A stretch of 64,000 bases of DNA, taken from NCBI GenBank assembly GCA_024734555.1, contig JANPWX010000038.1:2056758-2120757 (forward strand), in the 5' to 3' direction. The DNA comes from Trochalopteron elliotii (Eukaryota; Chordata; Aves; Passeriformes; Leiothrichidae). Each line of letters begins with the position of its first letter. Within the stretch, counting starts at the first letter, position 1. The notes under the pieces are model-generated. The model searched no databases. It was not told the origin of the DNA and saw nothing but the letters and a program-made list of their open reading frames with translations. Positions 13,075 to 25,200 of this stretch are shown here, one piece after another. Both the position numbers and the translations under genes were made by a program.

Positions 13075-13674
13075 TGTCATGGTTTAACCCCATCTGACAA
13101 TTAAGCTCCATGCAGCTGCTTGCTCTCTCCCAGCCCCAAGAGGGACTGAGGGGAGAATTGGAAAATACAAGAGAAAACTTATGTTTAATAAGTTTAATAG
13201 GCAATAATACAAAAAGGGAAAACAAAAGCAATGCACACAAGCAAAGCAAAACAGGAATTCCATTCACTGCTTCCTGTGGGCAGGCAGTTGTTCAGCCAAC
13301 CCTAAGAAAGCAGAGCTCCATCACAGGTACAGTGACACCCCTAAGAAAGCAGAGCTCCATCACTCTGAACATCCTCCCTTCATTCTTCTCCCAGAAGTAT
13401 ATTCTGAGCACGATGGCATAGGGTATGGGATACCCCTTGGGTCAGTTGGGTTCAATTGTCCCAGCTGTGTGTCCTTTCAACTCTTTTGCCACCCTCCCAT
13501 ACTCCTCACTGGTAGGTGGGGTAAGGAGCAGAAAAGGCTTTGACTCTGTGGAAGCTCTGCTCAGCAGTGATTAAAACTTCTTTGTATCATCAAAATTGTT
13601 TCCAATACAAATCCCAAAAATGGCCACATACCAAGTACAGTGAGGAAAACTTACTCTACCCCAGCCAAAACACA
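13075..13674 (-). mobile_element. solo LTR, family A
   Basis: About 600 bp with termini TGTCATGGTTTAACCCC (13075) and CCCAGCCAAAACACA (13674). I recognise this as a widespread neoavian LTR whose transcription sense is the complement. On the minus strand a TATA-like AGAATATACTT lies near 13390-13405, and the poly(A)-type signal ATTAAA lies at 13189-13184 (second copy 13198-13193), followed by U5 to 13075. The end at 13674 lacks a few bases relative to the usual CCAGCACA terminus, and no exact TSD survives. No retroviral genes adjoin it. An exact 25-bp direct duplication lies inside (13300-13324 and 13339-13363). Family assignment is from memory of the family's ends, not from a database. Confidence 0.85.
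13300..13363. repeat. 25-bp direct duplication inside LTR A
   Basis: CCCTAAGAAAGCAGAGCTCC plus ATCAC is repeated exactly at 13300-13324 and 13339-13363 (period 39). The second LTR of this family (57162) has only one corresponding segment, so the duplication is private to this copy or its sub-branch. Confidence 0.9.
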
Positions 13675-16612
13675 AAGAATTAACACAATTTTGAAGTTTA
13701 GTTCACCTTTATTTGATCTCATCCATCTTTTTGGTGCATTGTGCATCTCTTCAAAGCTATCACATTACTAATTTAAAAATTGGAAACAGTCTGCTGCAAT
13801 TAAAAAGAAGAGTTGGGCAGAAAAGAAGGTATATGTATACAATATCAAACTGCATGCTCTAAAAAGCTCTCTGTTCTGAAACAAAGAAAAAGTTATACAC
13901 AGAATAAGTAGAATATTATGGTCAGTATTTAGAGGAAACATTTTAATTGTAAAGACTGAATGTTCTATAGTTCATTCATACCAGTGTACTGACAAGAATT
14001 GACTCCTTACTAATTTAGGTGCATCTCAAAAATTGTTTCAAAATTGTGTATATTATGTAGCTATGCTTTAGCATTAGTACTCAAAGATATAATATTGCAG
14101 TGTCATCTACTCAAATGAATATGTGCAATATTTTTAGAAATACTAATGATGCACTTTGGGAGCTGTCTATGAAAGCTCAAGATAGAAGCATTGTTCAGTT
14201 CAGTGGAAGTATTTTGCCCAGCAGTTAAACCACTGACAGCTGTTTTGGCCATCTCTCTGCTCTAAACTAGGTTGGATCAATACAAAATACAAACCCCAGC
14301 TCTAAAAAGGGCCTACCTGACAAGCATTTATATTAAAGTAGGTGATTCCTTTAAAACTGCAAATCGAAAAGCCAATGTGAAAAATAAATTTTTAAGATGA
14401 CTCTTTGAAAGTGCCGTAAGATCCCAAGGCCTGATTATCAGTTGGATGGGCAGTTTCAGGGAAACAGGTCAATGTATAATACAGCTCTCTTGATTTTGTT
14501 GCAGAATTGTGTGCCAAGATGCATATATGTGCTTTTATATGTTTTCATTCAATTTTCTCTGTTGCTGATTATCAAAATTTAGTGGTGAGGGTTTCCAAGA
14601 ATTTTTTTGAAAAATCAGATATTTCTATGGTCAAGAAAAATGATATCTCCTAAGGAAAAATGAAAAAAGTCATCTTTGAATTAACTTGCAAGGTAGGAAT
14701 TTTACCACTTCTTGAATTTTTGAGGGACTTGGCTTAAGACCTCAAACTGCTTGGGCTATTCCAGAGAAATTAGGTTAGCATCATAATTATTACACATACA
14801 TCATACATTTATCATAATGTAAGGGAGTCTGTTTAGTTGAGTAAGTTATAAACTTGAGCTACCACTGTCTTTGGGGCAAGGTGGTTTTGAAATGAGCTTA
14901 CAGTCCTTGATGATTAAGTGACTTCTTTAAATGTCTGAATTTTAATTAGTATGATTTGACTGAACTATCATTAGCAGTCCTATGATTCCACAGGCAGAAG
15001 AACTTGATTGGTGATAAATTTGAATCTTTATTTAAGAATCCCTAGTTTCATATTGATTAGCAAAGTGTACCTACCCAAAATGGCTTGCATAAAATTTTGT
15101 CTTTGAAAAAAAAAACAAAATAAAACCATGGAATCTAATAAAATGGCTTGTTTTCTCTTGATAATTTATCATTTTGAGGTGTATTCATGTTAGTTTGCAA
15201 TATAACCACCCTAAGTGACCCATCATCTTTTTAGCTCTCTTTGTCCTTTTGAATCCTTTCTCCTTTTATTTCAGTCCTCTTTTTACTTTTTCTTTCTTTT
15301 TTTAAAATCTCAAATATTTATAATGATTTTGCAGTCTACACTTTAACCTTTAAAGAACCCTTTTCAAGAGATCAAGAAACTAATAAAGGTGATTGGTAAA
15401 CAATGCTATTTAATTATTATGTCGTACTCATTTCTTCTGGTATTCCTGCTTTTTCCACCTTGATCTGTGGAAGACAATGTTGAATCAACCAAATAGAGAC
15501 ATTAAGAAAAACATATAGATTTCTTATAAATAAAATTATAATGCATTGTCATTTGTATGAACCCAGCTTTCATATAGCATAACAAATGACCCTTCTGAGT
15601 ATATATTGGATAGAAACATTTGGAAATAAGGAGTCACTGACTAGACATTGCAGTGAATATGTCATTTAGTTAGAGAATTTCTAGTCAGCATAAGAGAAAT
15701 GAGGATGCTAGAACACTGGATGAAAATATATTTCCAGATGTTATATGAAGTCACATGTGTCTTTTTTCTGAGATGGATGTAAAAATTAAGTGTAAAAACA
15801 TTGAGGTTTTTCAATAAATTATTTAGGTTAGTTAAATAGCTGGATGAATCATACATAATCAGTTTCTGATCATTTAGCAGAAAGATTTACAATGCAGAAG
15901 GATGCATGTTTTATGGTAGATATGAGGATGTCTGAAAATGGACTTAATTTTCACATTTTATATGACTGGTTTTTAATAATTTAGTTTCTGTGTGAGAGTC
16001 ACGTCATGAAAATTTGCACTTATGTGCACATGAAGACTCCATGAGTCCTGAGTCCTGAACTTTTGCTTTACGGGGCATTTGAGACTTACTGGCCTGTTAA
16101 TACACTCTTGTTCACTTTCTATTTTGTTGGATTATATTAACTGTCTAGAGCTTAAGGAAAATGAGAATTGACACAAAGCTTTACCTGTCTGAAAGGAAAA
16201 ATAATTTTAAATTAATATGGAGGTCAGTGGAAAATTATTAATTTTATGCTCCAGTTACTTTTATTATTCAAATATACTACCCATGCTACTGTGACTATAT
16301 AAGAAGGAAAAAAGTGAATATCCATTTCTCTTCCAAAGCTGTTTGACTTTTTTTTAATAACTGCAATCTTTGTTTAACATGTAAATTAAAATTCAGTTCT
16401 CTCATTATCCATAGCTTAGATTCCTACTCTCATGCAGTGCTATGCACTGCACTTTTCTCTGCAATGTTTTGACAGACACTTCAGAGACTTGCATTCATTG
16501 TCACACACTATTCACATCATGTTGCATGGTTAAAGATGAGAGGTTTAAAATACAGAGACTTAAATAAGACACGTCACCCAAAAGGAAGAGAAAACCATTC
16601 TCTTCATAGCAA
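13675..16612. other. unannotated AT-rich sequence
   Basis: No exon, RNA gene or known repeat recognised. Confidence 0.55.
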
Positions 16613-16757
16613 AGATTCAGAGATTCACAGAATATTCTGAGTTGGAAGGCACCCACAGGATCATGAAGTCCAACTCTTAAGTATATGGTCTGTATGCACA
16701 TTGAGCCCATAGCCTTGGTGTTTTTAGCACCATATTCTAACCAGCTGTTTCAGATAT
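16613..16757 (-). mobile_element. tRNA-Ile-derived SINE with CR1-like tail
   Basis: On the minus strand a tRNA-like head (16757-16684) is followed by a CR1-type tail (16683-16613). The head keeps CAGCTGGTTAGAATATGGTG, then CTAAAAA and CACCAAGG. These match the D-arm, anticodon stem-loop and variable region of tRNA-Ile(AAT), whose loop is CTAATAA. The stem TGGTG/CACCA still pairs perfectly. The B-box region reads GGCTCAATG against the expected GGTTCGATC. The tail reads GTTGGACTTCATGATCCTG, then CCTTCCAACTCAGAATATTC, and ends in TCTGTGAATCTCTGAAT, a CR1 3' end used for priming by CR1 reverse transcriptase. The architecture matches the tRNA-Ile/CR1 SINE described in zebra finch. Substitutions show it is an old, inactive copy, and the pol III promoter is damaged. 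Confidence 0.82.
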
Positions 16758-19183
16758 ATGGGTGGCAGGTCTGGGAAGGGATAATCTGTGGGTATCCAGC
16801 TTGCCCTGATTTTGTTCTATGACATACATTCTGTGGCAACAAACAATACTTCATGGGACACTACTAAGAGAGTTTCCTTTGGTGTCATGACTGCTGTGAA
16901 GAGTGGCCAGGAAAACGAAGAACATGCTTAGGAAAAGGCAACGCAGGAGGATGAGATCTGCACTCAGAATATTGACTACCATGCAGTGAGGTAGGGTTGG
17001 ATCTAGCCTGGAGTTTGAAAGTGGCAATCACTAGGCCAGAAGAGAAACACAGGAGGGGGTTTTCTATGATAAATGAAATGAAGAAGATGGATCAGTACGA
17101 ATACTGATTCCTCAGTATTTGTCATTATTGCATGATCATTCAGGCTCCAGATATGTTTTGATTTGTTACCAAAACAAGTCAAAAGCCTAGCTGCAGACAA
17201 CCTAATTAAAACTAATAAATGGACAAAAATGTGCTACCAGGTAATACGTAACCTACCTGAAAACCTCTTTAGCATTGAGAAGTCTGCTTTTGTGGACTGA
17301 GAGAGCAAATTATCTGCAAGCTAAATATATTTAATGAGATGTTTCCACTGTAAATACCACACTTGACACAAGATAAAACCATTACAGGCTATTAGTTAAT
17401 CTGCTTCTCCTTTGTCATAAAATGATCACAGTTGTCAGTGAGCAGTAAATGTTCAAAACAACTCAGTATTAAGGTACGATAATGTTACATGATAATCTTC
17501 AAAGATTTTTAAAGATGATATTGAATATCAAAAAGCAGAAGGTTATACTCATTATGTGTACTCTGTATGCTTCATTTCTATGACAGATTTAGTGAGTAAA
17601 AGAAAGCTATTTAAGTAACTGTTCTGATAGTCAGTTTCTACAAAGAAGCTGAGAAGCTGACCTTTAAAACTGATATACACTGATTATTATGTTTGTCAGC
17701 TTATTTTGGTGATACAGAGAAGCCAATGCTTGCCAATCTTTCTTCTGCCAGGATTCCATTCTTTTCCTTTTGTTTCACAACATTCCCTCCATCCTGATTT
17801 CCTCTTCCTGGGAAAGAGCAAATTACTTAAAAGACTTATTTACAAGCATATAATTTCAGCAATGCTCTATTTGTGCTAAATATCAAGCTCGCAGTTAAAG
17901 TGCATTGGAGTATTAAGAATGCCTTTAAAAATAGAATTTAAGCTGGTTCTTTAAAAAGTATTCAGTTTATTTGCTATATTTTAAGACTTTTCCATGTCAG
18001 TGTTGTAGGAATCAATCTGCAGTTAAATCTTTCTTCTTACACATAAAGGTATTGGGAAAAGAAATTCCAATATTCCCTGTCCACCTTCATGCAGTTGCCA
18101 GATGACCTAAATTCATAATAATCCAACTGAGAGAGCTGTTATATAAGCTGCTGCTTTCAGAGAAGAGGAAAACACTACTGTCTTGTATTTCTCTGACCTT
18201 AAGTTTAGAAATATTTACTTGAAATTACTATGAATTTATTTCTCCTTGCAGTATGAAAGGATCAGGGGGATTTGGCCATCAATCTGTAACAAAAGTTACA
18301 AATAAAGGATAAGGATAAAATTCTTTTCAGGATTATAGAGGTTTTAACCAGCTACTGTGCATAATAATATTACTCTTTGCCTTCTTGATCATTTACTTTA
18401 GTGACAGCCATTGTTGTCACAGCCTGTGTCTGATTTAAAAAGTGTAGCAACACAGTGCAGTATGCTTAATAACTATCTTAAGAAGATGAAAACACCTTCA
18501 AACACACTCTCCAAACTTCACCTATCTGAAATGGAGAAGTAACTTCCAAATGCTGAAAGAGCCCATGGTATCTATGAGCTATGGAAAGTTCAACAGACCT
18601 TAGCTTTTTTTAATTCAGTGGACTACAGGGCCAGAGAAATTCTTCAGCTAACAAGATTCTGATTCTATTAGTACATTCCAATGCTTTATAAGTTGGTACT
18701 CTGAGATCAGACATGAAATATGAAGTAAGAAATCTCAAAGTGAAGTCCAAAAAAACACCTCCTTGCCTGATAATATTCTGTAAAGAATAAAATGTGCATT
18801 CATTTGTTCTATATTTATTGTGTCTTATTATTGCCTTTATTGCCTTGTGTTGCAGTCAGATTTGTGAAAGACATACGTTTACTGTTTCTTTTGGTTTTGC
18901 TATGGCAAATGTGTTGCTTTTCTACATTAAGTTACTGCATATGCTAGGTTTCATAACCTTGGTCACAGAAAAGAGCGGTATTATGCTAGGTAATACAGAA
19001 ACAAAAAATACAAGGAGAAATTTTCAAGTTAAGGCCTTAGTTTTACTATTTCTCTTACAAATATCTTTCATAAGAGAGAAAAAGTTATAAAATATGAAGA
19101 TGTCAGGTGGAATATAATCTATAAATGACAAAAGCAAAAAAAGCAAACAAAATAATGGGATGAAAAAACATAAGAAAATTATA
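16758..19183. other. unannotated AT-rich sequence
   Basis: No gene or known repeat recognised. The 98-codon frame at 18794-19090 is hydrophobic but has no family resemblance and lies in AT-rich DNA. Confidence 0.55.
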
Positions 19184-20278
19184 GTTATGGGTTGACCCTA
19201 GCTGAATGCCAGGCGCCCATCACTTTCCTCCTCAGCTGAGCAGAGGAGAGAATATATAAGGAATTTCTCATGAGTCAAGACAAAGGCAAGGAAGGATCAC
19301 TCACCAGGTACTGTCACAGGCAAAACAAACTCAGCTGGGAAAAAATAGTTAAACTTATTACCAAACAAACTAGAGTAGGGTGATGGGAAATAAAACCCAA
19401 AACTTAAAACTCCTTCTCTATACCACTCCCTTCTTCCTCATCTCAATATCATTCTGCATTTTCTGACCTTCCTCCTCCACCATAGCAGAGAGGGACAGGG
19501 AATGGGGTCTGTGATCAGTCCATCACATGTTGTCTCTGCTGCTCCTTCCTCCTCAGGGAGAGAACTCCTCACATTCTTTACCTGGTCTGGCATGGGCTCC
19601 CTCCCATGGGAACATGGATGTATGTTTCTGCCACAGGTTGCAGTTTTTCCCAAACTGCTCCAGAATGGGTCCCTTCCATGGGCTGCAGTCTTTTAGGAAC
19701 AGGCTGTTTCATTGTGGGTCCCCCTTGCAGTCACTTGTCCTGCCACCAAACCTGCTCCAACATGGACTCCCTGCTGCACCAGTCCACAGGTCCTGCCAGG
19801 CACCTGATCCAGCACAGGCTTCCCACTGGGTCAGAGCTACCTTCAGGCATCTACCTGCACTAGCATGAGGCTGTCTCTCCTTTGGCTGCAGGGGGATCTC
19901 TGCTTCCCTGTGCACCTCCATGGACCTCACCGTGGTCTTCACCATGGACTGCATGGAGGCTTGGCTGCAGCTTCTGGAGCACCTCTACCCCCTACTTCTC
20001 CACCAACCCCAGCATCTGCCTGGCAATCTGATTCTCTCATACATTCTCACTTCTTTCTGGCTTTTCTTCTGCAGGAGTTTGGTTTCTTTCCCACCTTGAA
20101 TACATTATCCTGGAGGTGCTACTCCCATTGCTGATGGGTGTGTCCTTGGCCAGTTGTGGGTGCCTCGGAGCAATCTGGCATCGACTCAGTTGAACACAGG
20201 GGAAGCTCCTGACAGCTTCTCATAGAAGACATGCCTTTAGCCCCATGCTCCAAAACTTTGCCATGCAAACTGAATAAA
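19184..20278 (-). mobile_element. solo LTR, family B (about 1.1 kb)
   Basis: The plus-strand start (GGGTTGACCCTAGCTGAATG, CCAGGCGCCCA) and end (CCAAAACTTTGCCATGCAAA, then CTGAATAAAA) match the ends of a long neoavian LTR whose transcription sense is the complement. A GC-richer central part carries diverged repeats of the type CTCCA..TGGGTCCCTTCCA...GGGCTGCAGT. In minus orientation this block is U3, and the AT-rich 5' quarter on plus (about 19320-19410) carries the polyadenylation region, with GGTAATAAG as a mutated AATAAA. Overlapping open frames on both strands at 19438-20134 come from this GC-rich block and are not genes. No intact TSD was found, the exact left end is uncertain by a few bases, and no internal retroviral genes are present. 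Confidence 0.87.
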
Positions 20279-21634
20279 ATGATACTATCAGAGAATTTAA
20301 TTGGAAAGTAGAGTGGCCCACCTGCCCAATTAATTACAGATCTATTTTCCAGTGTGGTGTCTCCATTTTATTTATTTGCCAAGAATTATAAAAAAAAGCT
20401 ATTGTATGCCTAAGAAATATCTGCAAAATGAACAATCAAGCCATTTTAAGAGATTTTATCTTGTTTTTGTTTTGAGATTAGAAGAGAACGCTGTGAAATT
20501 GTTCTGTTAGAAACAAAAATGGTTTCCCTCTGTACTGTACAAAGTTGAATTGCACCCCTGGAGATCTGCCAAACAACCTGGAAATAATTTGAACAACCAG
20601 TGATCCATGTTGAGTGATCTTTACCTCCTCACTCTCTGCCTGCTTTTGTTCTTGGTTTGCATTTTTTCTTTGATCAGATGGTTGCTGCTTGAATAAAGAA
20701 GGATGACTAATTGTTTAAAAATATTTTTAACATCTTTTGAAGTACTCCGTTATGACAAGTTATGTCAATGCTGCGATGCTTCACCATCTACTCTCCTGTT
20801 TTATTAATGACAAGTGAACTAAATGAGCTACAGTGTTCAATGCAATGTGAAGGGTACTTGATGCACAGCTCCCACTTATGATTAAAAAAAAAAAAGTGTA
20901 GCTTGTTTCCTGTATTATGTTAATACCAATATTTTCAGCCTTTCTTACTGCTATGTAAACATTAGGTCTTAATCTATAGAAAAGCCTTGGGAAGTAATTT
21001 TACTTTTCTATTCTACTGAAAACTTGCAAGTCCAGAGTTTGATCTCTAATAAACATGGCCTGAATTTAAAAGGTCTTCACCACAAAGGACCATCTGTCAC
21101 TAGAAGTGAATTGTTATCTGTAAACACATGTAATTGTATTGAAATCCCCAAGTATGAATTTAGAAGCATAAGTATGTGCCCTCTGGAGAGGGGAAGGAAA
21201 AAAAACAGTCCAAATATCTGAGTACAAATATTTGAATTCACTCCATCCTTGGATTCTACTTAGACCTCAAAGCTCCATATATTAGCAACTTAATGATTAA
21301 AAATTATTCCTTCACCATGAGTGAAAACTAAGAGTAAAATATAGTTATACTTTCTGTTTCTGGTGTTAGTAACCATGTAGTGTGGATGAGTATCCAAAAC
21401 AAAAAAAACGCTTAATTTGTCCATTTTTCAGAAATGGCTAGAGATTGTCACTGTTCTGAGAAACAATATTTTCCTTTAGATGGAGGGAATTCTGAGAGAA
21501 GAGTGAAATGGTTTGGAGTGAAACCCTGTAGATCACTACAGCTTCTAACCATGTAGCACCTGTAGAAGCGCAGAAAATAAGGGTGCATTAGCATAAGTCT
21601 CAAACACCAAAGGGGCATTAAGACAACCAAAAAT
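20279..21634. other. unannotated AT-rich sequence
   Basis: No exon or repeat recognised. An A11-type run occurs near 20883. Confidence 0.55.
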
Positions 21635-22257
21635 TGTTGTGTAAGAACCTGCTGTGCAAACAGGCAAGGGAAATCTGGCTGTGGCTGGTGAAGGGATCAT
21701 GCCATGGCATACTGTGGCAACATTTTTCTGTGACAATTACCATTGTTCTGGTTCCTGCAGATAAGTGCAACACAGTACTGCATAAGTGCAGGATTGAGGT
21801 CAAGGAGAGGGGGATGAGAACACCAAAGACCCCTGAAGACCTCTGCCCCATTTCCAGAAAGGTCTAGAAGAATGGGCTGTGCATGACAACTCGTTTGCAT
21901 GGAAAGTGAGAATCTTTACCTCAGGGTGGGGAAAATTTACCTATTAAAAGGTATACCAACAAAGCTTGGATGTGCCCCCCAGGATCCTGGACACCCTGTT
22001 GATTGGATTGATACTGGACCCAGGAGAGGTGGTCTCCTTTCCTCTCCGATCTAAACAGTCCCTCCCTTTCCTCTTTTCTTTTATTCTATTATTTCTTTCA
22101 CTACTAGAAGTCAAGGAACTACCATACTTACTTCCATGCTGTGTATATAATTTATTAATAAGACTTTGTGTTTTCAGACCTTTCTGACTTCTGATATTCC
22201 TTTTTGATCATAGGTATCTATGAATCTCGGGTTCTCTCTTAGGACTGGAACATGACA
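21635..22257 (+). mobile_element. LTR-like element, family F, apparently solo
   Basis: The segment resembles an ERV LTR in plus sense. It has a probable start TGTTGTGTAAGAACC, a TATA-like TTAAAAGG near 21944, a GATTGGATTGATACTGGACC block near 21997, then a TTATTAATAAG poly(A)-type signal near 22155, a short U5 and the terminus GGAACATGACA at 22257. The 3' terminus is convincing. The 5' end is not, because no matching TSD flanks 21635 and the element may begin further left. I recall similar LTRs from passerine genomes but cannot name the family. Several short overlapping frames here are artefacts. Confidence 0.68.
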
Positions 22258-25200
22258 CTGCATACCACCATGTTATCAGCACTCTTGAAACAACTCAGTA
22301 AACATAGTGCAAATGTTCTCAAAGGAAATTAAACTGCAGATAGAGGCTATTCTCAGAAACAAGCAGTGATTCTTGAACAAAATGGGACTTTGTAGAAGGT
22401 TCCATCTCAAGATGGTAAGCACCTTTTCCTGAAAACCTGGTATCCAGTTGGGTATCAAAGAGGAAAGCATAACTGCTGAAGGGAATTTAAGAAAAGCCAT
22501 GAATAATCGTGTCAAAGGCCTAAAATTACCAGATCTTAAAAATCTTAATCTATTTAGTATTTTATTAACAGTCATAGCAATTTCAGTAAAATATGTGGGG
22601 TTTTTTTCTGCCACTAAATAATATTACAGAATGCATTTGGATCTTACAGGCCCAGAGTGCCTAATAATTTTTAAATTAGACTGTGCAGGTATTTGCTATA
22701 GAATACATATATAGAATAGTCACATTTTCTGATCCTTATTAATTGAAGAGCAGAAGAATGGATGCAGTTAACAGGTTGCAGATTGCCCAGTTGAAGATTT
22801 CTTCAGAGCATCTCCCAGCAGAAATGATGGCTTTGGACCAGTTCAGTCAAAAAAAATGAACCCTTTTTTGTTTGTTTCAAGTATTCCTTACTTTAGTTCT
22901 CCACTGAGTTTTTGAAAGCCATCAATCTCTCAGTAGAAGAGTACGGTGTCAATGTTCTTAGTGGAAGTGGGCCAGCAGACTCTCACAACTTGTCCAGATC
23001 CATACTGGCAATTTTGCATGAGATACTCAAGTTGATACTAATTTTAGCAGAAGTATGTGGGTGTCAATAGAATTGAGAGTGGAAGCTTCTAGAATGAGCA
23101 AGGTGGGGCTGACTGTCAATGTCAGATGACAGGAAAAATCATGCTTGGTAGATAGTTAATAGTAATCAGACAACTGATTATGGACAGAAATAATTATAGA
23201 GAGAACTGATTAAGGGAGAGGAAGCCAGCACTCATCAAGGGTAGCATGAGAGACAAGATACTAGAAGATGCCTAAACTGCCAAAAGAAATGTGGGCGTAC
23301 TTGTCTCCTTTAGCTACAAGAAATGTTGATTGGGCAAAGTGCAGCACAGAGTGAGTGTTTGGGAAAACTGGAAACTGAGCAAGATAAAAACATAAGGGGC
23401 AAAATATGGTAAAGAACTTTCTGAGGCACAGCAGTATTTGAGAAATGTGCAGCAGGTAAGGCTGGACATAGAGACAAGCAACAACACCCTGGCAAAGCAG
23501 AGTAGAGTGGAGGGTGGAAGTCACATCCCATCCCAGCACAGAAGAAATGAAAGGGTCTACATGAAAGAGCAGGAAATTCATCTTAAAGGATTAAGAGTAC
23601 AGAGAAAGGGAGAGGTTATGTTCATGTGAGGTTATATTTTTAAAGTGTTGGTGGCTAACTACAGAGGTCTGTAGAAGTAGAGGCTCTTTATCGCCTGATT
23701 GGTTGTTTCCAAATTAAAAGTTGGGCTAAAAAATAGCAATATGTAACAAATGTGATAAAAAATAAAAAAATATACATTTTTTACTTCTTCCTTTTAGCTT
23801 CAACTTTATTCCCTAGATAAATGCCCAGAACTTTAATGGAATATGGTCGCACTGCAGCTCAGACCAAGAAAGGTGTTTATTTTTCTAATAATGTATTCCT
23901 AAAGTATTTTCTCATGGTGGGAGGAGAAACACAGTCTTTAATGATTTAAAATTCCTACAAAAATTGACACAATGCTACACATTACTTTGCCTTCCTTTTT
24001 TCCTCTTCTGCATAGCATGTCTCTAAGTAATGCTATTCCTCCTTTACACCTCCTTACATAGTATCAACCAACTTGTGAAGGTCAGGCCATATTTATTTCC
24101 ATTGTTCATCATCAGGCCAGACTTCTGGGGACAGCTACCATGCTTGTAGTGAATTACAGATCAGTTGCAGAAATATCAATGGGATTTCGTATTGTGTTGT
24201 CTTAAAGATCAAACATGTTTATTATGATCAATATAATCATATGTGAAACTAAAGCAATGTATAACAATTTATCATTTATTGCAGCATTTTGCCAAATTTT
24301 ATTCTGTGGTTTTTAAAATTTTTTGTTGTGATTATACTGGTTTTAATATGCTTGGATGGTTATAATAGTGGTTGTCTATAATAGTAAAATATAACCTTGT
24401 CCATTTGTTTTGATGTGCAATATTTTGGGGAATATTAACCCAGCTAGTAACAATGAAGGTCTTACAAAACTAGAATACAGAAACCAAGAAAATATGCAAG
24501 AGCATTGCAGTTGCTACTGTAATTCAAAGACTGTGTTCATCCCTCTCTTCCACTGGTGTAAATCACAAATGGCTTCTTTTTAGTCCATACGTATTTTTAA
24601 TATTTATATATATACACACAATGATAACTTATTATAAAAACCATGCAGGTCTTACCTTTATTCTGCATTAATATGTACTGCATAGTGAGGTGTTAATTTT
24701 GTTCTAAGATCTACTGTAATTATAATGTCTTACAGTGAAAAATACTGCACACAAAGTTTGGAAACACTTCAGTTAAATGAATATGAATTTTTCTTTTGAT
24801 TTTTGTGAGTTCAGTAAAATGCAGTCCTTTTTTTCCTCTCTCATTTTTGTGTTATATGCTATGAAAAGCAACCACAGCAGAGTCCTGTAGGGGAAAAAAC
24901 CCTGTTTTTAGGGTATAGAACTATGAAAGGAGAGTTCTCATTCTTCGGCTCAAGTCTGAGGTTTGGGAAGTCATGCCACCTATCTGAGCTATTCCATTCC
25001 TGGTCATTCTTTGTACCAGACCTCTTCACTATCAGGAACACAGTCTCATGTTATAGTGTTTTGCACTGGACCCTGAATAATAAGGCTCTTCAGGTTTTTT
25101 CTTTTGATCTTTAGGTCCTGTTTTAATACATACAATGATACTGAAGGAACTGGAAATGGAGGCTTTAATCAAGGTTGAAATTTGGCTTTGATAGCAAAGT

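Noticed and set aside
16684..16757. Functional tRNA-Ile gene
   Set aside because: The B box and acceptor region are degraded, the anticodon loop is altered, and it is fused to a CR1-type tail, which marks a SINE head.
18794..19090. 98-codon hydrophobic frame as a small membrane protein
   Set aside because: Hydrophobic residues follow from T-rich codons. There is no promoter, homologue or conserved context visible.
19438..20134. Overlapping frames on both strands as a gene cluster
   Set aside because: All sit inside the other family-B LTR and share its repeat-derived composition.
22276..22614. 112-codon minus-strand frame as an exon
   Set aside because: No recognisable family, no splice-site context that I could defend, and AT-rich neutral-looking sequence.
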